Positions 46,358 through 56,769 are shown, counted from the first letter of the stretch. The stretch: 64,000 bases of DNA from Photobacterium carnosum (GCF_002849605.1 NZ_NPIB01000006.1:1-64000); one strand, 5' to 3'. Made by a program: numbers and translations. Notes: a model not told the origin generated them from the letters alone.

Positions 46358-47161
46358 TCACACATTTATTTGAAATAATTCAGTACATGTTAAGGTTGTT
46401 GCTTGTGCTATTTGTGCATAAGTGTCCCCTCGAATATCAGCTAATACGGTAACAATATCGACTAAACGCTCGGGACGATTTGGCTGACCTTGATACCCAA
46501 ATACCGGCATATCAGGTGCATCAGTTTCTAATAACAACGTTGATAACGGCAATTTCGCTATAGTAGCGCGTGTTTTTTGAGCGCGGCTATAAGTAATTGT
46601 GCCACCAATTCCAATTTTGATACCAAGATCAATAAGCTGCGTTGCCTGTTGGTAACTGCCACTAAATCCATGATAAACACCTCCCATTTTAGGCGGATGC
46701 TGACGCAGTAATTTTAGTAATTCAGGAAAGGCTTTACGGCAATGTAGGATCACGGGCAAATCATACTTATTAGCTAATTGAAGTTGTGCTTGTAGCCATT
46801 GCAACTGTTGGTCTCGATTAACATCAGCGACGGCAAAATCTAACCCACACTCTCCTACCGCTACACACCGATCATCATTATTAGCTTTAGTAAGCTGACG
46901 TGTTAATTCATCCACAACATCAATAGAATGTTGGCGGCTAAAAAAAGGATGAATACCTAGCCCATAATATAAACCTGAAAATTGCCGACATAATTCGATA
47001 ACAGGTTGCCAATTACTGCCACCAACGGTTGGAATAATAATCGCTTTCACGCCTGCTTGCTGCGCTTGTATCCATGCTTGTGCGGGATTATTTGAGAAAG
47101 GAGCAAAGTCGAAATGACAGTGGCTATCTATTATTACTGAATCACTGGTTACTATAGACAT
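46358..47161 (-). CDS. TatD family metal-dependent hydrolase (YjjV-like)
   Basis: Predicted 267-residue amidohydrolase-fold phosphoesterase/DNase. Metal ligands: HCHFDF near the N-terminus, VGECGLDF (Glu), VILHCRKA (His), GVYHGFSG (His) and LLETDAPDMP (Asp). ATG at 47161 starts MSIVTSDSVIIDSHCHFD; 18 upstream in-frame codons form a hydrophobic stretch but lack family likeness. Divergent from prfC. Closest named relative is YjjV; the exact orthologue is not certain. Confidence 0.88.
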   Translation of the reverse strand: MSIVTSDSVIIDSHCHFDFAPFSNNPAQAWIQAQQAGVKAIIIPTVGGSNWQPVIELCRQFSGLYYGLGIHPFFSRQHSIDVVDELTRQLTKANNDDRCVAVGECGLDFAVADVNRDQQLQWLQAQLQLANKYDLPVILHCRKAFPELLKLLRQHPPKMGGVYHGFSGSYQQATQLIDLGIKIGIGGTITYSRAQKTRATIAKLPLSTLLLETDAPDMPVFGYQGQPNRPERLVDIVTVLADIRGDTYAQIAQATTLTCTELFQINV

Positions 47162-47329
47162 ACTATGAGTCTCTATTAAGGCAGATATTATTGCTAATAT
47201 TACGAAAATTAGCATTCAAATACGGCATTATTTACCTTTGTGAGTAATTCTCGCTGCGGCTAGATTGAGTCTAAGGGTAAAATCAGCGACAATAGCAAAC
47301 AATGCACTTCATTCAAAAAGAACATGCTA

Positions 47330-48919
47330 ATGTCGCAAACACAGTTTCAGAGCGAAGTATCTAAACGTCGTACTTTCGCTATTATCTCCCACCCCGATGC
47401 GGGTAAAACCACCATTACTGAAAAAGTATTGTTGTTCGGAAACGCGATCCAAAAAGCTGGTACAGTAAAAGGTCGTGGTTCTAACCAGCATGCAAAATCT
47501 GACTGGATGGAGATGGAAAAAGAACGTGGTATCTCAGTAACCACATCAGTTATGCAGTTTCCTTACCATTCTTGTTTGGTTAACTTACTGGATACTCCAG
47601 GACACGAAGACTTCTCAGAAGATACTTACCGTACATTAACCGCCGTTGACTCTTGTCTAATGGTTATCGATGCCGCAAAAGGTGTTGAAGATCGTACTCG
47701 TAAGTTAATGGAAGTTACCCGTCTACGTGACACACCTATTATTACCTTCATGAATAAATTGGACCGTGAAACACGAGATCCAATGGAATTACTTGATGAA
47801 GTTGAAGTTGAACTAGGTATGGCATGTGCGCCAATTTCATGGCCTATCGGTTGTGGTAAAGAATTTAAAGGTGTTTTCCATATTCACCGCAATGAAACAA
47901 TTCTTTACAGCACAGGTCAAGGTCACACCATTCAAGAACAACGTATCATTAAAGGCTTAGATAACCCTGAGCTTGATATTGCAATTGGTAGCGATCTTGC
48001 GGCGATCTTGCGTGAAGAACTAGAGTTAGTGATCGGCGCATCTAATGAGTTTGATCGTGAACTCTTTTTAGCGGGCGAACTAACACCAGTATTCTTTGGT
48101 ACTGCACTAGGTAACTTTGGTGTTGACCATATGCTTGACGGCTTAACAGAATGGGCTCCAGAGCCATTACCTCGCCAAGCCAATACCCGTGAAGTAGAAG
48201 CAACTGAAGAGAAATTCTCAGGCTTCGTGTTTAAAATCCAAGCTAACATGGATCCTAAACACCGTGACCGTATTGCCTTTATGCGTATTGTGTCTGGTAC
48301 TTACGACCAAGGCATGAAGATGAACCATGTTCGTACAGGCAAGAGCGTCAGTATTTCTGATGCAGTTACCTTTATGGCGGGTGACCGTTCACGTACTGAA
48401 GTGGCTTATGCGGGTGACATTATTGGGTTGCATAACCACGGTACAATTCAGATTGGTGATACCTTTACTCAAGGTGAAGACATCAAGTTTGCGGGCATTC
48501 CGAACTTTGCCCCTGAACTCTTCCGTCGTATTCGTCTAAAAGATCCACTTAAGCAAAAACAATTACTAAAAGGCTTAGTGCAACTTTCAGAAGAAGGTGC
48601 GGTACAGGTATTCCGTCCACTACAAAACAACGATCTGATCGTTGGTGCAGTTGGTGTACTTCAGTTTGATGTAGTTGTGGCTCGCCTTCGAGCAGAATAC
48701 AACGTTGAAGCAATTTATGAAGGCGTTAACGTGGCAACTGCACGTTGGGTTGAATGTAATGATGCGAAGAAACTTGAAGAATTCAAGCGTAAGAACCAAG
48801 CACACTTAGCCTTAGACGGCGGTAATAACTTGTCTTACATCGCACCAACAATGGTTAACCTAAACCTTGCTAAAGAGCGTTTCCCTGAAGGTGATTTCCG
48901 CGCGACACGTGAACACTAA
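47330..48919 (+). CDS. prfC: Peptide chain release factor 3
   Basis: GTPase that recycles RF1/RF2 after termination, 529 residues. G-domain motifs [25 protein letters not shown] and FMNKLDRE; domain II and the RF3-specific C-terminal domain ([25 protein letters not shown]) follow. Start at 47330 or two codons earlier (ATG 47324); the first gives the usual N-terminus. Confidence 0.98.
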   Translation: MSQTQFQSEVSKRRTFAIISHPDAGKTTITEKVLLFGNAIQKAGTVKGRGSNQHAKSDWMEMEKERGISVTTSVMQFPYHSCLVNLLDTPGHEDFSEDTYRTLTAVDSCLMVIDAAKGVEDRTRKLMEVTRLRDTPIITFMNKLDRETRDPMELLDEVEVELGMACAPISWPIGCGKEFKGVFHIHRNETILYSTGQGHTIQEQRIIKGLDNPELDIAIGSDLAAILREELELVIGASNEFDRELFLAGELTPVFFGTALGNFGVDHMLDGLTEWAPEPLPRQANTREVEATEEKFSGFVFKIQANMDPKHRDRIAFMRIVSGTYDQGMKMNHVRTGKSVSISDAVTFMAGDRSRTEVAYAGDIIGLHNHGTIQIGDTFTQGEDIKFAGIPNFAPELFRRIRLKDPLKQKQLLKGLVQLSEEGAVQVFRPLQNNDLIVGAVGVLQFDVVVARLRAEYNVEAIYEGVNVATARWVECNDAKKLEEFKRKNQAHLALDGGNNLSYIAPTMVNLNLAKERFPEGDFRATREH

Positions 48920-48964
48920 TCAACGTTCTGGTTATGATGTCTCGTTCTAAAACAAGTTAAATAC

Positions 48965-48999
48965 AAAAAAGCCGCCATCATATGATGTGCGGCTTTTTT
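48965..48999. terminator. Bidirectional terminator between prfC and rimI
   Basis: AAAAAAGCCGC-ATCATATGAT-GCGGCTTTTTT stem between convergent genes. Confidence 0.9.
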
Positions 49000-49027
49000 A
49001 TTAATATTAATTTAGTAACCAACAGTA

Positions 49028-49483
49028 TTAACCAAAAGGCATAAACATATAAGCCATGATTAATGCATCTTCACGGCCATTAACTGCTGGGTAATAACCG
49101 ACACGTCGATTGGTTTCATTAAACCCAGTCGCTTCATACAATTTATAAGCACCAAGATTACTTTCACGTACTTCAAGCCAAATTTCTTCTGCTTGTTTCG
49201 CATCTAACGCATCAATAAAACCATTGAGTAATAACTTACCGTAGCCCTTACGTTGCTGAGTAGGATCAATCGCAATATTAAGCAAAGTACCTTCACCTGC
49301 GACTAATTGCCCAAAGCAATAACCCACAACCTGCTCATTTACCACTAATACATAGTTAGCAGCAATACGATTTGGCTCTTTACGGATCATTGATTCTGCC
49401 CACGGAAAGGTATTCGCGGCTTGTTCTATACGCCAAACATCATCGGTATGGTGCGCTTCTAATGGAATAATTTTATGAGTCAT
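49028..49483 (-). CDS. rimI: Ribosomal protein S18 alanine N-acetyltransferase RimI
   Basis: GNAT acetyltransferase of 151 residues modifying the N-terminus of ribosomal protein S18. Acetyl-CoA loop QQRKGYGKLLLN (Q/RxxGxG/A), then EIWLEVRESNLGAYKLYEATGFNETNRRVGYYP with the RimI-type C-terminus. ATG 49483 preferred over longer in-frame starts to keep the usual N-terminus. Overlaps the end of holD by 11 bp, as in E. coli holD-rimI. Confidence 0.93.
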   Translation of the reverse strand: MTHKIIPLEAHHTDDVWRIEQAANTFPWAESMIRKEPNRIAANYVLVVNEQVVGYCFGQLVAGEGTLLNIAIDPTQQRKGYGKLLLNGFIDALDAKQAEEIWLEVRESNLGAYKLYEATGFNETNRRVGYYPAVNGREDALIMAYMFMPFG

Positions 49484-49874
49484 AACTACAAATCTGTTGC
49501 CATAATGCTTTCTTAGATGAAGGATCATTATGCATAAGTTTTAATGAGGCCGAATTCAGAACCTGACAACCAGTAGGGTGTGCCCCTTGGCAACCGGCAA
49601 ACCAACACCACATTAAATGATGTTCTGCGATTTGATCAAGTGCCGATAACGGCAAGGATAACGCTTGTTGTGGAGTTAATTTCATACTTGACAAAATCCG
49701 CCCAAATAACCAAGCATCATGCTCATTTAATTCCTCAGCTGTAACAAAAAGCAGCTTACACTCAGCGGGCAGATTAATGACAGGTAATACTTGGTTAGGA
49801 AAAAGCTCTGGCTTTCGCACTTGCCAATAGGTGATCCCCATTTCCTGTAACACCTGAATATCGCGTTGCTTCAT
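49473..49874 (-). CDS. holD: DNA polymerase III psi subunit
   Basis: Psi subunit of 133 residues linking clamp loader (via chi) to SSB-coated DNA. Conserved MGITYWQVRKPELFP at the N-terminus, CKLLFVTAEELNEHDAWLFGRIL in the middle and HHLMWCWFAGCQG near the end. Start is ATG 49874; no strong Shine-Dalgarno. Upstream of rimI. Confidence 0.9.
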   Translation of the reverse strand: MKQRDIQVLQEMGITYWQVRKPELFPNQVLPVINLPAECKLLFVTAEELNEHDAWLFGRILSSMKLTPQQALSLPLSALDQIAEHHLMWCWFAGCQGAHPTGCQVLNSASLKLMHNDPSSKKALWQQICSYDS

Positions 49875-49970
49875 ACCCTACCTGCTATGGAATATAAATG
49901 GAGGCTGATCCTAGCAAATCCACACTGCTTTGTACTCATAAACTATTGTCTTCTGTCTCTAACTGCTTAA

Positions 49971-50000
49971 AAACAACAATGCCGACATTTAGTCGGCATT
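49971..50000 (-). terminator. Terminator after gldA
   Basis: AATGCCGAC (49978-49986) and GTCGGCATT (49992-50000) form a perfect stem; a U-rich run follows on the minus strand. Confidence 0.85.
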
Positions 50001-50035
50001 GATTATTATTATTCAGTCATCATTAACATGAAAAA

Positions 50036-51133
50036 TTAGTCATGGTAACGTTGTGCTAATGCATCAGCAGCAACCATTGCTTGGTAAACACGATCAGCAT
50101 TTACTTTAACGGTCATATTACACATAGTGTCACCTTCAGCACAGGCAATTTCAGCCACTTGACGCCAATCAGCTTCCACCATTTCTTCGATACCAAAATC
50201 AGCAAGTGTTAATGGTAAGCCCGCAGTTTTCATAACATAAATTACGTTTTCAATTTCTTCTGCGTCAGCTTTTTCAAGTACTAATTGAGTTAGCAAACCA
50301 AACGCCACTTTTTCGCCATGTTGAATATGATGTAATTGTGGTAGTGAAGACATACCGTTGCTAACTGCGTGTGCTGCGGCTAAACCGCCTGACTCAGCAC
50401 CGATACCACTTAGGTAAATCGTTGCTTCAACCATTTCTTCTAATGCTGGCGTAACTACATGGCGACGTGCTGCATCCATTGCCATTTCAACGTTTTCAAC
50501 AATCAGTTCATAACACATTAATGCCATACCAAGACCGGTACGTGATACGCGTTTTTGAACAAGATTTAGACCATCAGCATAACAACATGAACGCGCTTCA
50601 AAGAACGTCGCTAGCGCATCACCAATACCTGCTGCAAAGAACTTCGTTGGTGCTGCGGCAATAATACCGGTATCAGCAATAACAGCATCTGGGTTTTGAG
50701 GTAAGAACAAGTAACGGTCAAACTCACCATCATCTTTATATATCACAGACAATGCAGTACAAGGCGCATCAGTTGACGCAATAGTTGGGAAAATAATCAC
50801 CGGAATATGAGCAAAATGCGCAACCGCTTTTGCAACATCCATGGTTTTACCACCACCGATACCCACAACCACATTTGCACCGTGATGTTTTACGATCTCA
50901 TGGATACGACCAATTTCAGTATCAGTACATTCATATTGAAATTGTTCTGCATGAGCAGTAATGCCTGCTTTTTCTAAGGCTGGTAACGCTTCTGCTTTAA
51001 CTTTATTTAGAATAAATTCATCACAAATCAATAAAGCATTATTACCAAAATCTTTAATAAACCCATCAAGTTGAGGCAATAGGTTTTGGCCAATAATGAA
51101 TTTTTTTGGTGAGGTAATACTACGTGGGATCAT
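50036..51133 (-). CDS. gldA: Glycerol dehydrogenase
   Basis: NAD-dependent glycerol dehydrogenase, 365 residues, iron-type alcohol dehydrogenase fold binding Zn2+. NAD motif VVVGIGGGKTMDVAKAVAH, then PTIASTDAPCTALSVIY, metal-binding GIGDALATFFEARSC (Asp) and AAHAVSNGMS / HIQHGEKVAFG (His ligands). Makes dihydroxyacetone from glycerol. Monocistronic. Note 254 bp upstream without a gene. Confidence 0.97.
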   Translation of the reverse strand: MIPRSITSPKKFIIGQNLLPQLDGFIKDFGNNALLICDEFILNKVKAEALPALEKAGITAHAEQFQYECTDTEIGRIHEIVKHHGANVVVGIGGGKTMDVAKAVAHFAHIPVIIFPTIASTDAPCTALSVIYKDDGEFDRYLFLPQNPDAVIADTGIIAAAPTKFFAAGIGDALATFFEARSCCYADGLNLVQKRVSRTGLGMALMCYELIVENVEMAMDAARRHVVTPALEEMVEATIYLSGIGAESGGLAAAHAVSNGMSSLPQLHHIQHGEKVAFGLLTQLVLEKADAEEIENVIYVMKTAGLPLTLADFGIEEMVEADWRQVAEIACAEGDTMCNMTVKVNADRVYQAMVAADALAQRYHD

Positions 51134-51387
51134 GAATACTATTCCTTAATGATTTTCTCTTAGCAATAAAATACCACCACCAAATATTAAGCTAAATGAC
51201 AAATAAAGAGTTCTTAATTCTCAATATTAATCTTATTGCACAAATATGAATAACTTATGAATAAATACTAAAAAACCATAACTCTCTTAAACGTTTTGTC
51301 GTTAAACTATTTCGTAAAACTCTTTCGTAAAAGATAAGGTCATGGCTTTTTATTTGCTTAGTTACAACTGTTAAGCACATTATTCAT

Positions 51388-51894
51388 TTATGCTAACGCA
51401 TTAAACTCTTCGCAATATTCAACTAATCCTTGATGTTGTTGCACACTACCCGGTGCAATTTCTAACACCATAAAGGCTTCTTCTGTGCCAGGCCAACAAC
51501 AAGTTAAACCATACTGTAAAGCCGCTTGATAACCCGCACGGTGGTAATAATTTGGATCGCCTAATACCACAACTACCGGATAATCAAAATCAGCTAACGT
51601 CGCTTGAGCCTCTGCTAATAAAGCTAAACCAACCCCTTGATTACGGTGATCTTCGCGAATAGATAACGGCGCAAGCCCTTGCCAATTGGTTTCTTGTCCC
51701 GCTATCGTTACTGGACTAAAAAAAGCATGTCCAATCACTTCACCATCATCGGTACAAGCAACTAATGATAAAGTTCGACAGCCATTTTCACGTAAACGCA
51801 TCACTAAATTAGCTTCAGCATCGGTGTCAAAAACTGATTTTAATAATCGATCAATCAATAAAATATCAGCAGGCGCTTCAGATCTAATGAGCAT
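51388..51894 (-). CDS. GNAT family N-acetyltransferase (YhbS-like)
   Basis: Predicted 168 residues, acetyltransferase fold with REDHRNQGVGLALLAEA (acetyl-CoA loop) and a C-terminal GDPNYYHRAGYQAALQYGL typical of YhbS. ATG at 51894 (MLIRSEAP) fits, overlapping the ubiT stop by 11 bp. Substrate unknown. Same order as yhbT-yhbS in E. coli. Confidence 0.88.
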   Translation of the reverse strand: MLIRSEAPADILLIDRLLKSVFDTDAEANLVMRLRENGCRTLSLVACTDDGEVIGHAFFSPVTIAGQETNWQGLAPLSIREDHRNQGVGLALLAEAQATLADFDYPVVVVLGDPNYYHRAGYQAALQYGLTCCWPGTEEAFMVLEIAPGSVQQHQGLVEYCEEFNALA

Positions 51895-52405
51895 GTATAA
51901 CCTCTTTTTCAATCACGTTAGTCTGCATTCCCTGATGAATAAAATCAGCTGACTGCTGTAACAAAAATTTTACGGGTGAAGGTAGAGAATCAAGATCAAT
52001 ACTGTCCATTAGATTCTTTACTTCCAATCCCAGTTCAGTGTCCCCTTCAATACGAAGACGACGTTGGAAAAACAGTGTATCAGGATCTTCTTTACGTGCT
52101 GCAATTAATACTAAATCATTACACTCGCCACTAAAGCTCACATCATGATGTTCACAGTGCTCAGCAACGACTAATTTTTGATCTTGATAACTAATAAACC
52201 ATTGAAGATCTAAATCACGCACTTCAACTTTTAACCACCGATCTTCAAGAAATTCAAAATCACCATCGGCCAATGCTTCTTTGAAAACCATGGCAAGACT
52301 CTCTAACATGATCTTTTTCTGAAGAGAGAAAGGTGTCAATTTCGCAGGGACACGTAATAATGCAGGACCATGTTGAACCAATTGTTTTCTAAGTTGAGCA
52401 ATCAC
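51884..52405 (-). CDS. ubiT: Ubiquinone biosynthesis accessory factor UbiT (SCP2 domain)
   Basis: SCP2-lipid-binding protein of 173 residues needed for oxygen-independent ubiquinone synthesis. Recognised by LTPFSLQKKIMLESLAMVFKEAL, LEVKNLMDSIDLDSLP and RIEGDTELGLEV. Works with UbiU and UbiV, whose genes lie across a GGDEF-EAL gene on the other strand. Divergent arrangement is like E. coli yhbT/yhbUV except for that insertion. Confidence 0.92.
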   Translation of the reverse strand: MIAQLRKQLVQHGPALLRVPAKLTPFSLQKKIMLESLAMVFKEALADGDFEFLEDRWLKVEVRDLDLQWFISYQDQKLVVAEHCEHHDVSFSGECNDLVLIAARKEDPDTLFFQRRLRIEGDTELGLEVKNLMDSIDLDSLPSPVKFLLQQSADFIHQGMQTNVIEKEVIHAH

Positions 52406-52628
52406 TATTTGTTTTCCTGTTTCAAAGTCGAACGCTAAAAATGAATTTTATGGCAATCTTAGCCATTTGTTTTATGCCTTGAGTCAAAAAAAAGCAATTG
52501 CTTGATTAAAACAAGTCATTATTTTGTTAGTGAGTATTATATTTATGTCGACTAACATTTACACTAGTTATGAATGCGCTATGCCTTATTATTAACATTA
52601 AAATCATATTACCAAGGATCAAACAGTT

Positions 52629-54668
52629 ATGCAGATAGAGCAACTTGACTATTGGTTTCCGCTACTGACGAATAATAGTCCTTTTCTGTTTGCAATTATT
52701 GATGACCGACACTGCTATTATAATGTTAATACTCGTTATAGTGATATCAGTGGTAAACCACAACATGAGCTTATTGGTAGTAATGATACCGATGTTCTTG
52801 GCCACTACTATTACCAATGTCTAAAACCGTATTATGAGCGTGCTTTTAATGGTGAAGTAATTGAAGCTGAAGTCACAATTAATGACACTCCGCATCATAC
52901 CAGTTTGCATATTAGTCTAGCGCCATTAACGAATGCTCAAGGTGAAATTAAACATATTATTTCACATTCAATTGATACTTCAGAACGTCATATACTGATT
53001 AATTCATTACAAGAATCTGAGCACCAATTAAACCAACTTCAAAATCTCATCACTGATGGCATTTGCATTGTAGAAAATAATATTATCAACAATGCTAATC
53101 AACGTGCTGTTGCGTTATTAGGCATCACATCAAAACACATATTACTCGGTAAAAAGTTTGATGAACTATTGCTAGATAGTAACAACCAACCTTGTCACTG
53201 TAATGCATTAACCCAAGCCACCCATAGTGATAATCAACATTATTACGCCATCAATAATACCGACCACTTACCACTAATAATAACAACAACCCCAATCACT
53301 CTCTTGGGTAAGACTGCTTTATTCATAAAACTGACCCCCACAACGAACACCAATGATCAACACCATAAAATTGAACAATTAACCCAACGCGATCCATTAA
53401 CGGGGTTATTTAACCGTTATGGCTTTAGTCGCCAACTTGATCAATTAATGAAAGCCAATACTCCGCTATTTATGTTGTATATCGATATTGATAACTTCAA
53501 AAATATTAATGATTCATTAGGGCATCATATTGGTGATAAAGTCTTACAAGAAATAGCCCAACGATTGCAACAACTATTACCGAAAAATGCCATTATCGGT
53601 CATTTAAGCGGTGATGAATTTGCGGTTGTATTGACGCATCCAGAACATGAAAATAGTGGTGATATGATAGCTGAACAGATCATTACTTTAATTAACAAGC
53701 CATTTGATCTCCATTATTTTAGTAAACACCTCACCTGCTCAATCGGCATGGTCAAATCACCCGGTAACGGTCACGATGCGCGAATAATGATCCAAAATGC
53801 CGACACCGCAATGTATGAGGCCAAAAATCGCGGTCGTAATCGCTTAGTCGTCTTCAGTGATGCCATGAGCAAAGAAGCAAGAATGCGATTATGGCTTGAA
53901 ATGGAACTACAAAAAGCATTGCAAAATAACAGCTTAGAAGTGTGGTACCAACCTAAAGTTAATGCTAAAAACTTTGAAATTGACGGTGCTGAAGCGTTAG
54001 TACGCTGGAAACATCCCGTTGAAGGCTATATTAGTCCAGCACAATTTATTCCTATAGCAGAACGCTCAGGGTTAATCGAACAACTTGGCCAGGTTGTGAT
54101 GCGAGAAGTATTCACAACCATTAAGCAACTAAAAAATAAGAAGTTATTAAAAGGACGCGTCGCTATTAACTTATCGTCACGACAATTTGAAAACCCAAAC
54201 CTCATCAATTTTGTTGACAACCTACGTCAATCTACGGGTATTAATACCAATGATTTTACCTTTGAGCTAACTGAAAGTACGGTGATGAATGATGGTGAAC
54301 ATACTATTCAAATGCTCAATGCCATTAAAAATCTAGGATTTGCATTATCTATTGATGACTTTGGTACTGGCTATTCATCACTGTCTTATTTAGCCCGTTT
54401 TCCGCTTGATGAACTTAAAATTGATCGCGCCTTTATTAAAGACATAGACACTATCCCTAAACAAATTATCTTAATCGAAAATATCATTAATCTCGGAAAA
54501 TCACTTAATATGAGTGTCGTCGCTGAAGGTATTGAAACCCATCAGCAAGCCACCTTACTCTCAAACCTCAATTGTGATTATATTCAAGGATTTCATTTTC
54601 ATCGCCCAATGCCAAAACAAGAATTAGAAGCTTTATTATTAAAAGAAAAAATTTATCTTAACGATTGA
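52629..54668 (+). CDS. PAS-PAS-GGDEF-EAL protein (c-di-GMP turnover)
   Basis: Predicted 679 residues. Two PAS-like sensor domains (about 10-115 and 130-235), GGDEF domain (about 253-410) with LSGDEF at 326-331, and EAL domain (about 425-670) with EALVRWKHP (EAL at 455-457), ELTESTVMND, SIDDFGTGYSSLSYL and LKIDRAFI. The first Gly of GGDEF is Ser, a variant often still active; the EAL catalytic residues are all present, so phosphodiesterase activity is likely. No membrane segments. It stands between ubiT and ubiUV, unlike in E. coli. Confidence 0.92.
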   Translation: MQIEQLDYWFPLLTNNSPFLFAIIDDRHCYYNVNTRYSDISGKPQHELIGSNDTDVLGHYYYQCLKPYYERAFNGEVIEAEVTINDTPHHTSLHISLAPLTNAQGEIKHIISHSIDTSERHILINSLQESEHQLNQLQNLITDGICIVENNIINNANQRAVALLGITSKHILLGKKFDELLLDSNNQPCHCNALTQATHSDNQHYYAINNTDHLPLIITTTPITLLGKTALFIKLTPTTNTNDQHHKIEQLTQRDPLTGLFNRYGFSRQLDQLMKANTPLFMLYIDIDNFKNINDSLGHHIGDKVLQEIAQRLQQLLPKNAIIGHLSGDEFAVVLTHPEHENSGDMIAEQIITLINKPFDLHYFSKHLTCSIGMVKSPGNGHDARIMIQNADTAMYEAKNRGRNRLVVFSDAMSKEARMRLWLEMELQKALQNNSLEVWYQPKVNAKNFEIDGAEALVRWKHPVEGYISPAQFIPIAERSGLIEQLGQVVMREVFTTIKQLKNKKLLKGRVAINLSSRQFENPNLINFVDNLRQSTGINTNDFTFELTESTVMNDGEHTIQMLNAIKNLGFALSIDDFGTGYSSLSYLARFPLDELKIDRAFIKDIDTIPKQIILIENIINLGKSLNMSVVAEGIETHQQATLLSNLNCDYIQGFHFHRPMPKQELEALLLKEKIYLND

Positions 54669-54706
54669 TGTGAATCTAAAAACACGATCATTTAGTAACA
54701 ATTTTA

Positions 54707-54720
54707 TTGTTTAATATCAA
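54707..54720 (+). promoter_or_regulatory. Candidate FNR site upstream of ubiU
   Basis: TTGTTTAATATCAA matches TTGAT-N4-ATCAA at 9 of 10 positions, 90 bp before the ubiU start. In E. coli ubiUV is activated by FNR; the parallel is inference. Confidence 0.6.
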
Positions 54721-54809
54721 CAAAACCTGCCTCGCATCAAGATCCATAACCATAAACACTTTTACTATGATGACATCGTTTTTATGCAAAGATTGGATAA
54801 TAAAATAAC

Positions 54810-55817
54810 ATGGAGCTTCTTTGCCCTGCTGGTAATCTTCCAGCATTAAAAACCGCCATCGATAATGGTGCGGATGCTGTATATATCGGTTTTAAAGATG
54901 ATACTAACGCCCGCCACTTTGCTGGTTTAAACTTCACCGAGCGCAAACTAGAAAAAGCGGTACAATATGTTAAAGATCATGATCGTAAATTACATGTCGC
55001 TTTAAATACCTTTGCTCATCCTGATGGTTTTAGCCGTTGGACAAAAGCGGTTGATAAGGCTGCTGCAATGGGTGTTGATGCGCTGATTGTGGCTGACATT
55101 GGTATACTTGAATATGCAGCAACGACTTACCCTGATTTAGAATTGCACCTCTCTGTTCAAGCTTCTGCAACCAATACCGCTGCAATTGATTATTATCAGC
55201 AAAATTTTAATATTAAACGTGTGGTATTGCCGCGCGTATTGTCTATGCATCAAGTTAAGCAATTAGCACGTAACACCAATATGCAGTTAGAAGTATTTGC
55301 GTTTGGTAGCTTATGTATTATGTCGGAAGGTCGCTGCTATTTATCCTCATATATGACAGGCGAATCACCAAATACTGTCGGCGCTTGTTCACCTGCAAAA
55401 TATGTTCGCTGGCAAGAAACACCACAAGGGCTAGAGTCGCGTCTAAATGAAATATTAATTGATCGCTATGCTGAAGGTGAAAACGCAGGCTATCCGACCC
55501 TCTGTAAAGGTCGATTTGATATTAATATTGACGGTGAACAGAAGCGTTATCATGCGCTTGAAGAACCCACCAGTCTTAATACACTTGATATTTTGCCTGA
55601 GTTATTTAAAGCAAATATTGCATCAGTTAAGATCGAAGGCCGTCAACGTAGCCCTGCGTATGTTGAACAAGTAACCCGTACTTGGCGCGCCGCTATTGAC
55701 CACTATTTAGCAAATCCTGATGGCTACAGTGTTAATCCTGCGTGGAATTCATGTTTGGGTAATCTGTCTGAAGGCAAACAAACAACATTAGGTGCATACC
55801 ACCGTAAATGGCAATAA
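54810..55817 (+). CDS. ubiU: O2-independent ubiquinone hydroxylase subunit UbiU
   Basis: U32-family Fe-S protein of 335 residues, acting with UbiV to hydroxylate ubiquinone precursors without oxygen. Begins MELLCPAGNLPALKTAIDNG; cysteines of the 4Fe-4S cluster are in SEGRCYLSSYMTGESPNTVGACSP and TLCKGRFD. FGSLCIMSEGRC and VKIEGRQRSPAYV are U32 signatures. ubiV starts 11 bp after its stop. Confidence 0.95.
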   Translation: MELLCPAGNLPALKTAIDNGADAVYIGFKDDTNARHFAGLNFTERKLEKAVQYVKDHDRKLHVALNTFAHPDGFSRWTKAVDKAAAMGVDALIVADIGILEYAATTYPDLELHLSVQASATNTAAIDYYQQNFNIKRVVLPRVLSMHQVKQLARNTNMQLEVFAFGSLCIMSEGRCYLSSYMTGESPNTVGACSPAKYVRWQETPQGLESRLNEILIDRYAEGENAGYPTLCKGRFDINIDGEQKRYHALEEPTSLNTLDILPELFKANIASVKIEGRQRSPAYVEQVTRTWRAAIDHYLANPDGYSVNPAWNSCLGNLSEGKQTTLGAYHRKWQ

Positions 55818-55827
55818 GGGATCATTA

Positions 55828-56703
55828 ATGAAATATTCACTTGGGCCATTACTCTATTTTTGGCCTCAGCATGATGTTGAAACCTTCTATCAACAAGCAA
55901 AGCATAGCAACGTTGATATTATTTATTTAGGGGAAACGGTGTGTTCCAAACGTCGGGCACTTAAAACAACTCAATGGATTGATATTGCAAAAGAACTTGC
56001 TGCTAATGGTAAACAAGTCGTGCTATCAACCATGGCGTTGCTAGAAGCCCCTAGCGAAGTTAACATCATGAAAAAATATATCGATAATGGCGACTTTATT
56101 GTTGAAGCTAACGATGTATCAGCTATTCAACTAGCATCACAAAGTAAAGTACCGTTTGTAGTGGGCCCCGCAGTTAACTGCTATAACGCGCAGACTTTAA
56201 AACTGTTTGTTAAACAAGGCATGACTCGTTGGTGTATGCCTGTAGAACTGTCTCGTGATTGGTTAAGTAACACTTTAACTGAATGTGAAAAACTGGGGAT
56301 CCGTGATCAATTTGAAACTGAAGTTTTCAGCTATGGTTACCTACCATTAGCCTACTCAGCCCGTTGTTTTACTGCTCGCGCTGAAAATAAAGCCAAAGAT
56401 GATTGCGAGACATGTTGTATTAAGTACCCTCAAGGGATCACGGTTAACAGTCAAGAAGATCAAAAAATCTTCACTCTTAATGGTATTCAAACCCAATCAG
56501 GTTACTGCTATAACTTAATCAATGATTTAAAAGGCATGAAAGACATGGTTGATGTGGTGCGATTAAGCCCTATGGGACTTGATACTTTGACCTTAATTGA
56601 TGATTTTCGTGCTAATGAGCAAAGCACTATTCGCCATCCTCTTATTAATGGTCATCAATGTAATGGCTATTGGCATAATCTTGCGGGATTGGATCTTCGT
56701 TAG
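55828..56703 (+). CDS. ubiV: O2-independent ubiquinone hydroxylase subunit UbiV
   Basis: U32-family protein of 291 residues, partner of UbiU. Starts MKYSLGPLLYFWPQHDVETF at ATG 55828 with a GGGA site upstream; longer in-frame start at 55792 overlaps ubiU. Cysteine cluster ligands in ARCFTA and DDCETCCIKYPQG. Completes the ubiT-ubiUV set in this window. Confidence 0.94.
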   Translation: MKYSLGPLLYFWPQHDVETFYQQAKHSNVDIIYLGETVCSKRRALKTTQWIDIAKELAANGKQVVLSTMALLEAPSEVNIMKKYIDNGDFIVEANDVSAIQLASQSKVPFVVGPAVNCYNAQTLKLFVKQGMTRWCMPVELSRDWLSNTLTECEKLGIRDQFETEVFSYGYLPLAYSARCFTARAENKAKDDCETCCIKYPQGITVNSQEDQKIFTLNGIQTQSGYCYNLINDLKGMKDMVDVVRLSPMGLDTLTLIDDFRANEQSTIRHPLINGHQCNGYWHNLAGLDLR

Positions 56704-56718
56704 AGGGCCAAAAGAAAT

Positions 56719-56755
56719 AAAAAAATAGCCGCTAATTATAGTGGCTATTTTTATA
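56719..56755. terminator. Bidirectional terminator between ubiV and nlpI
   Basis: AAAAATAGCC-CTA-ATTA-TAG-GGCTATTTTT stem between convergent genes. Confidence 0.88.
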
Positions 56756-56769
56756 TAAAATCATTGTGA

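Noticed and set aside
52490..52525. FNR site between ubiT and the GGDEF-EAL gene (TTGATTAAAACAAG)
   Set aside because: Half-site spacing is one base short and the right half does not match ATCAA.
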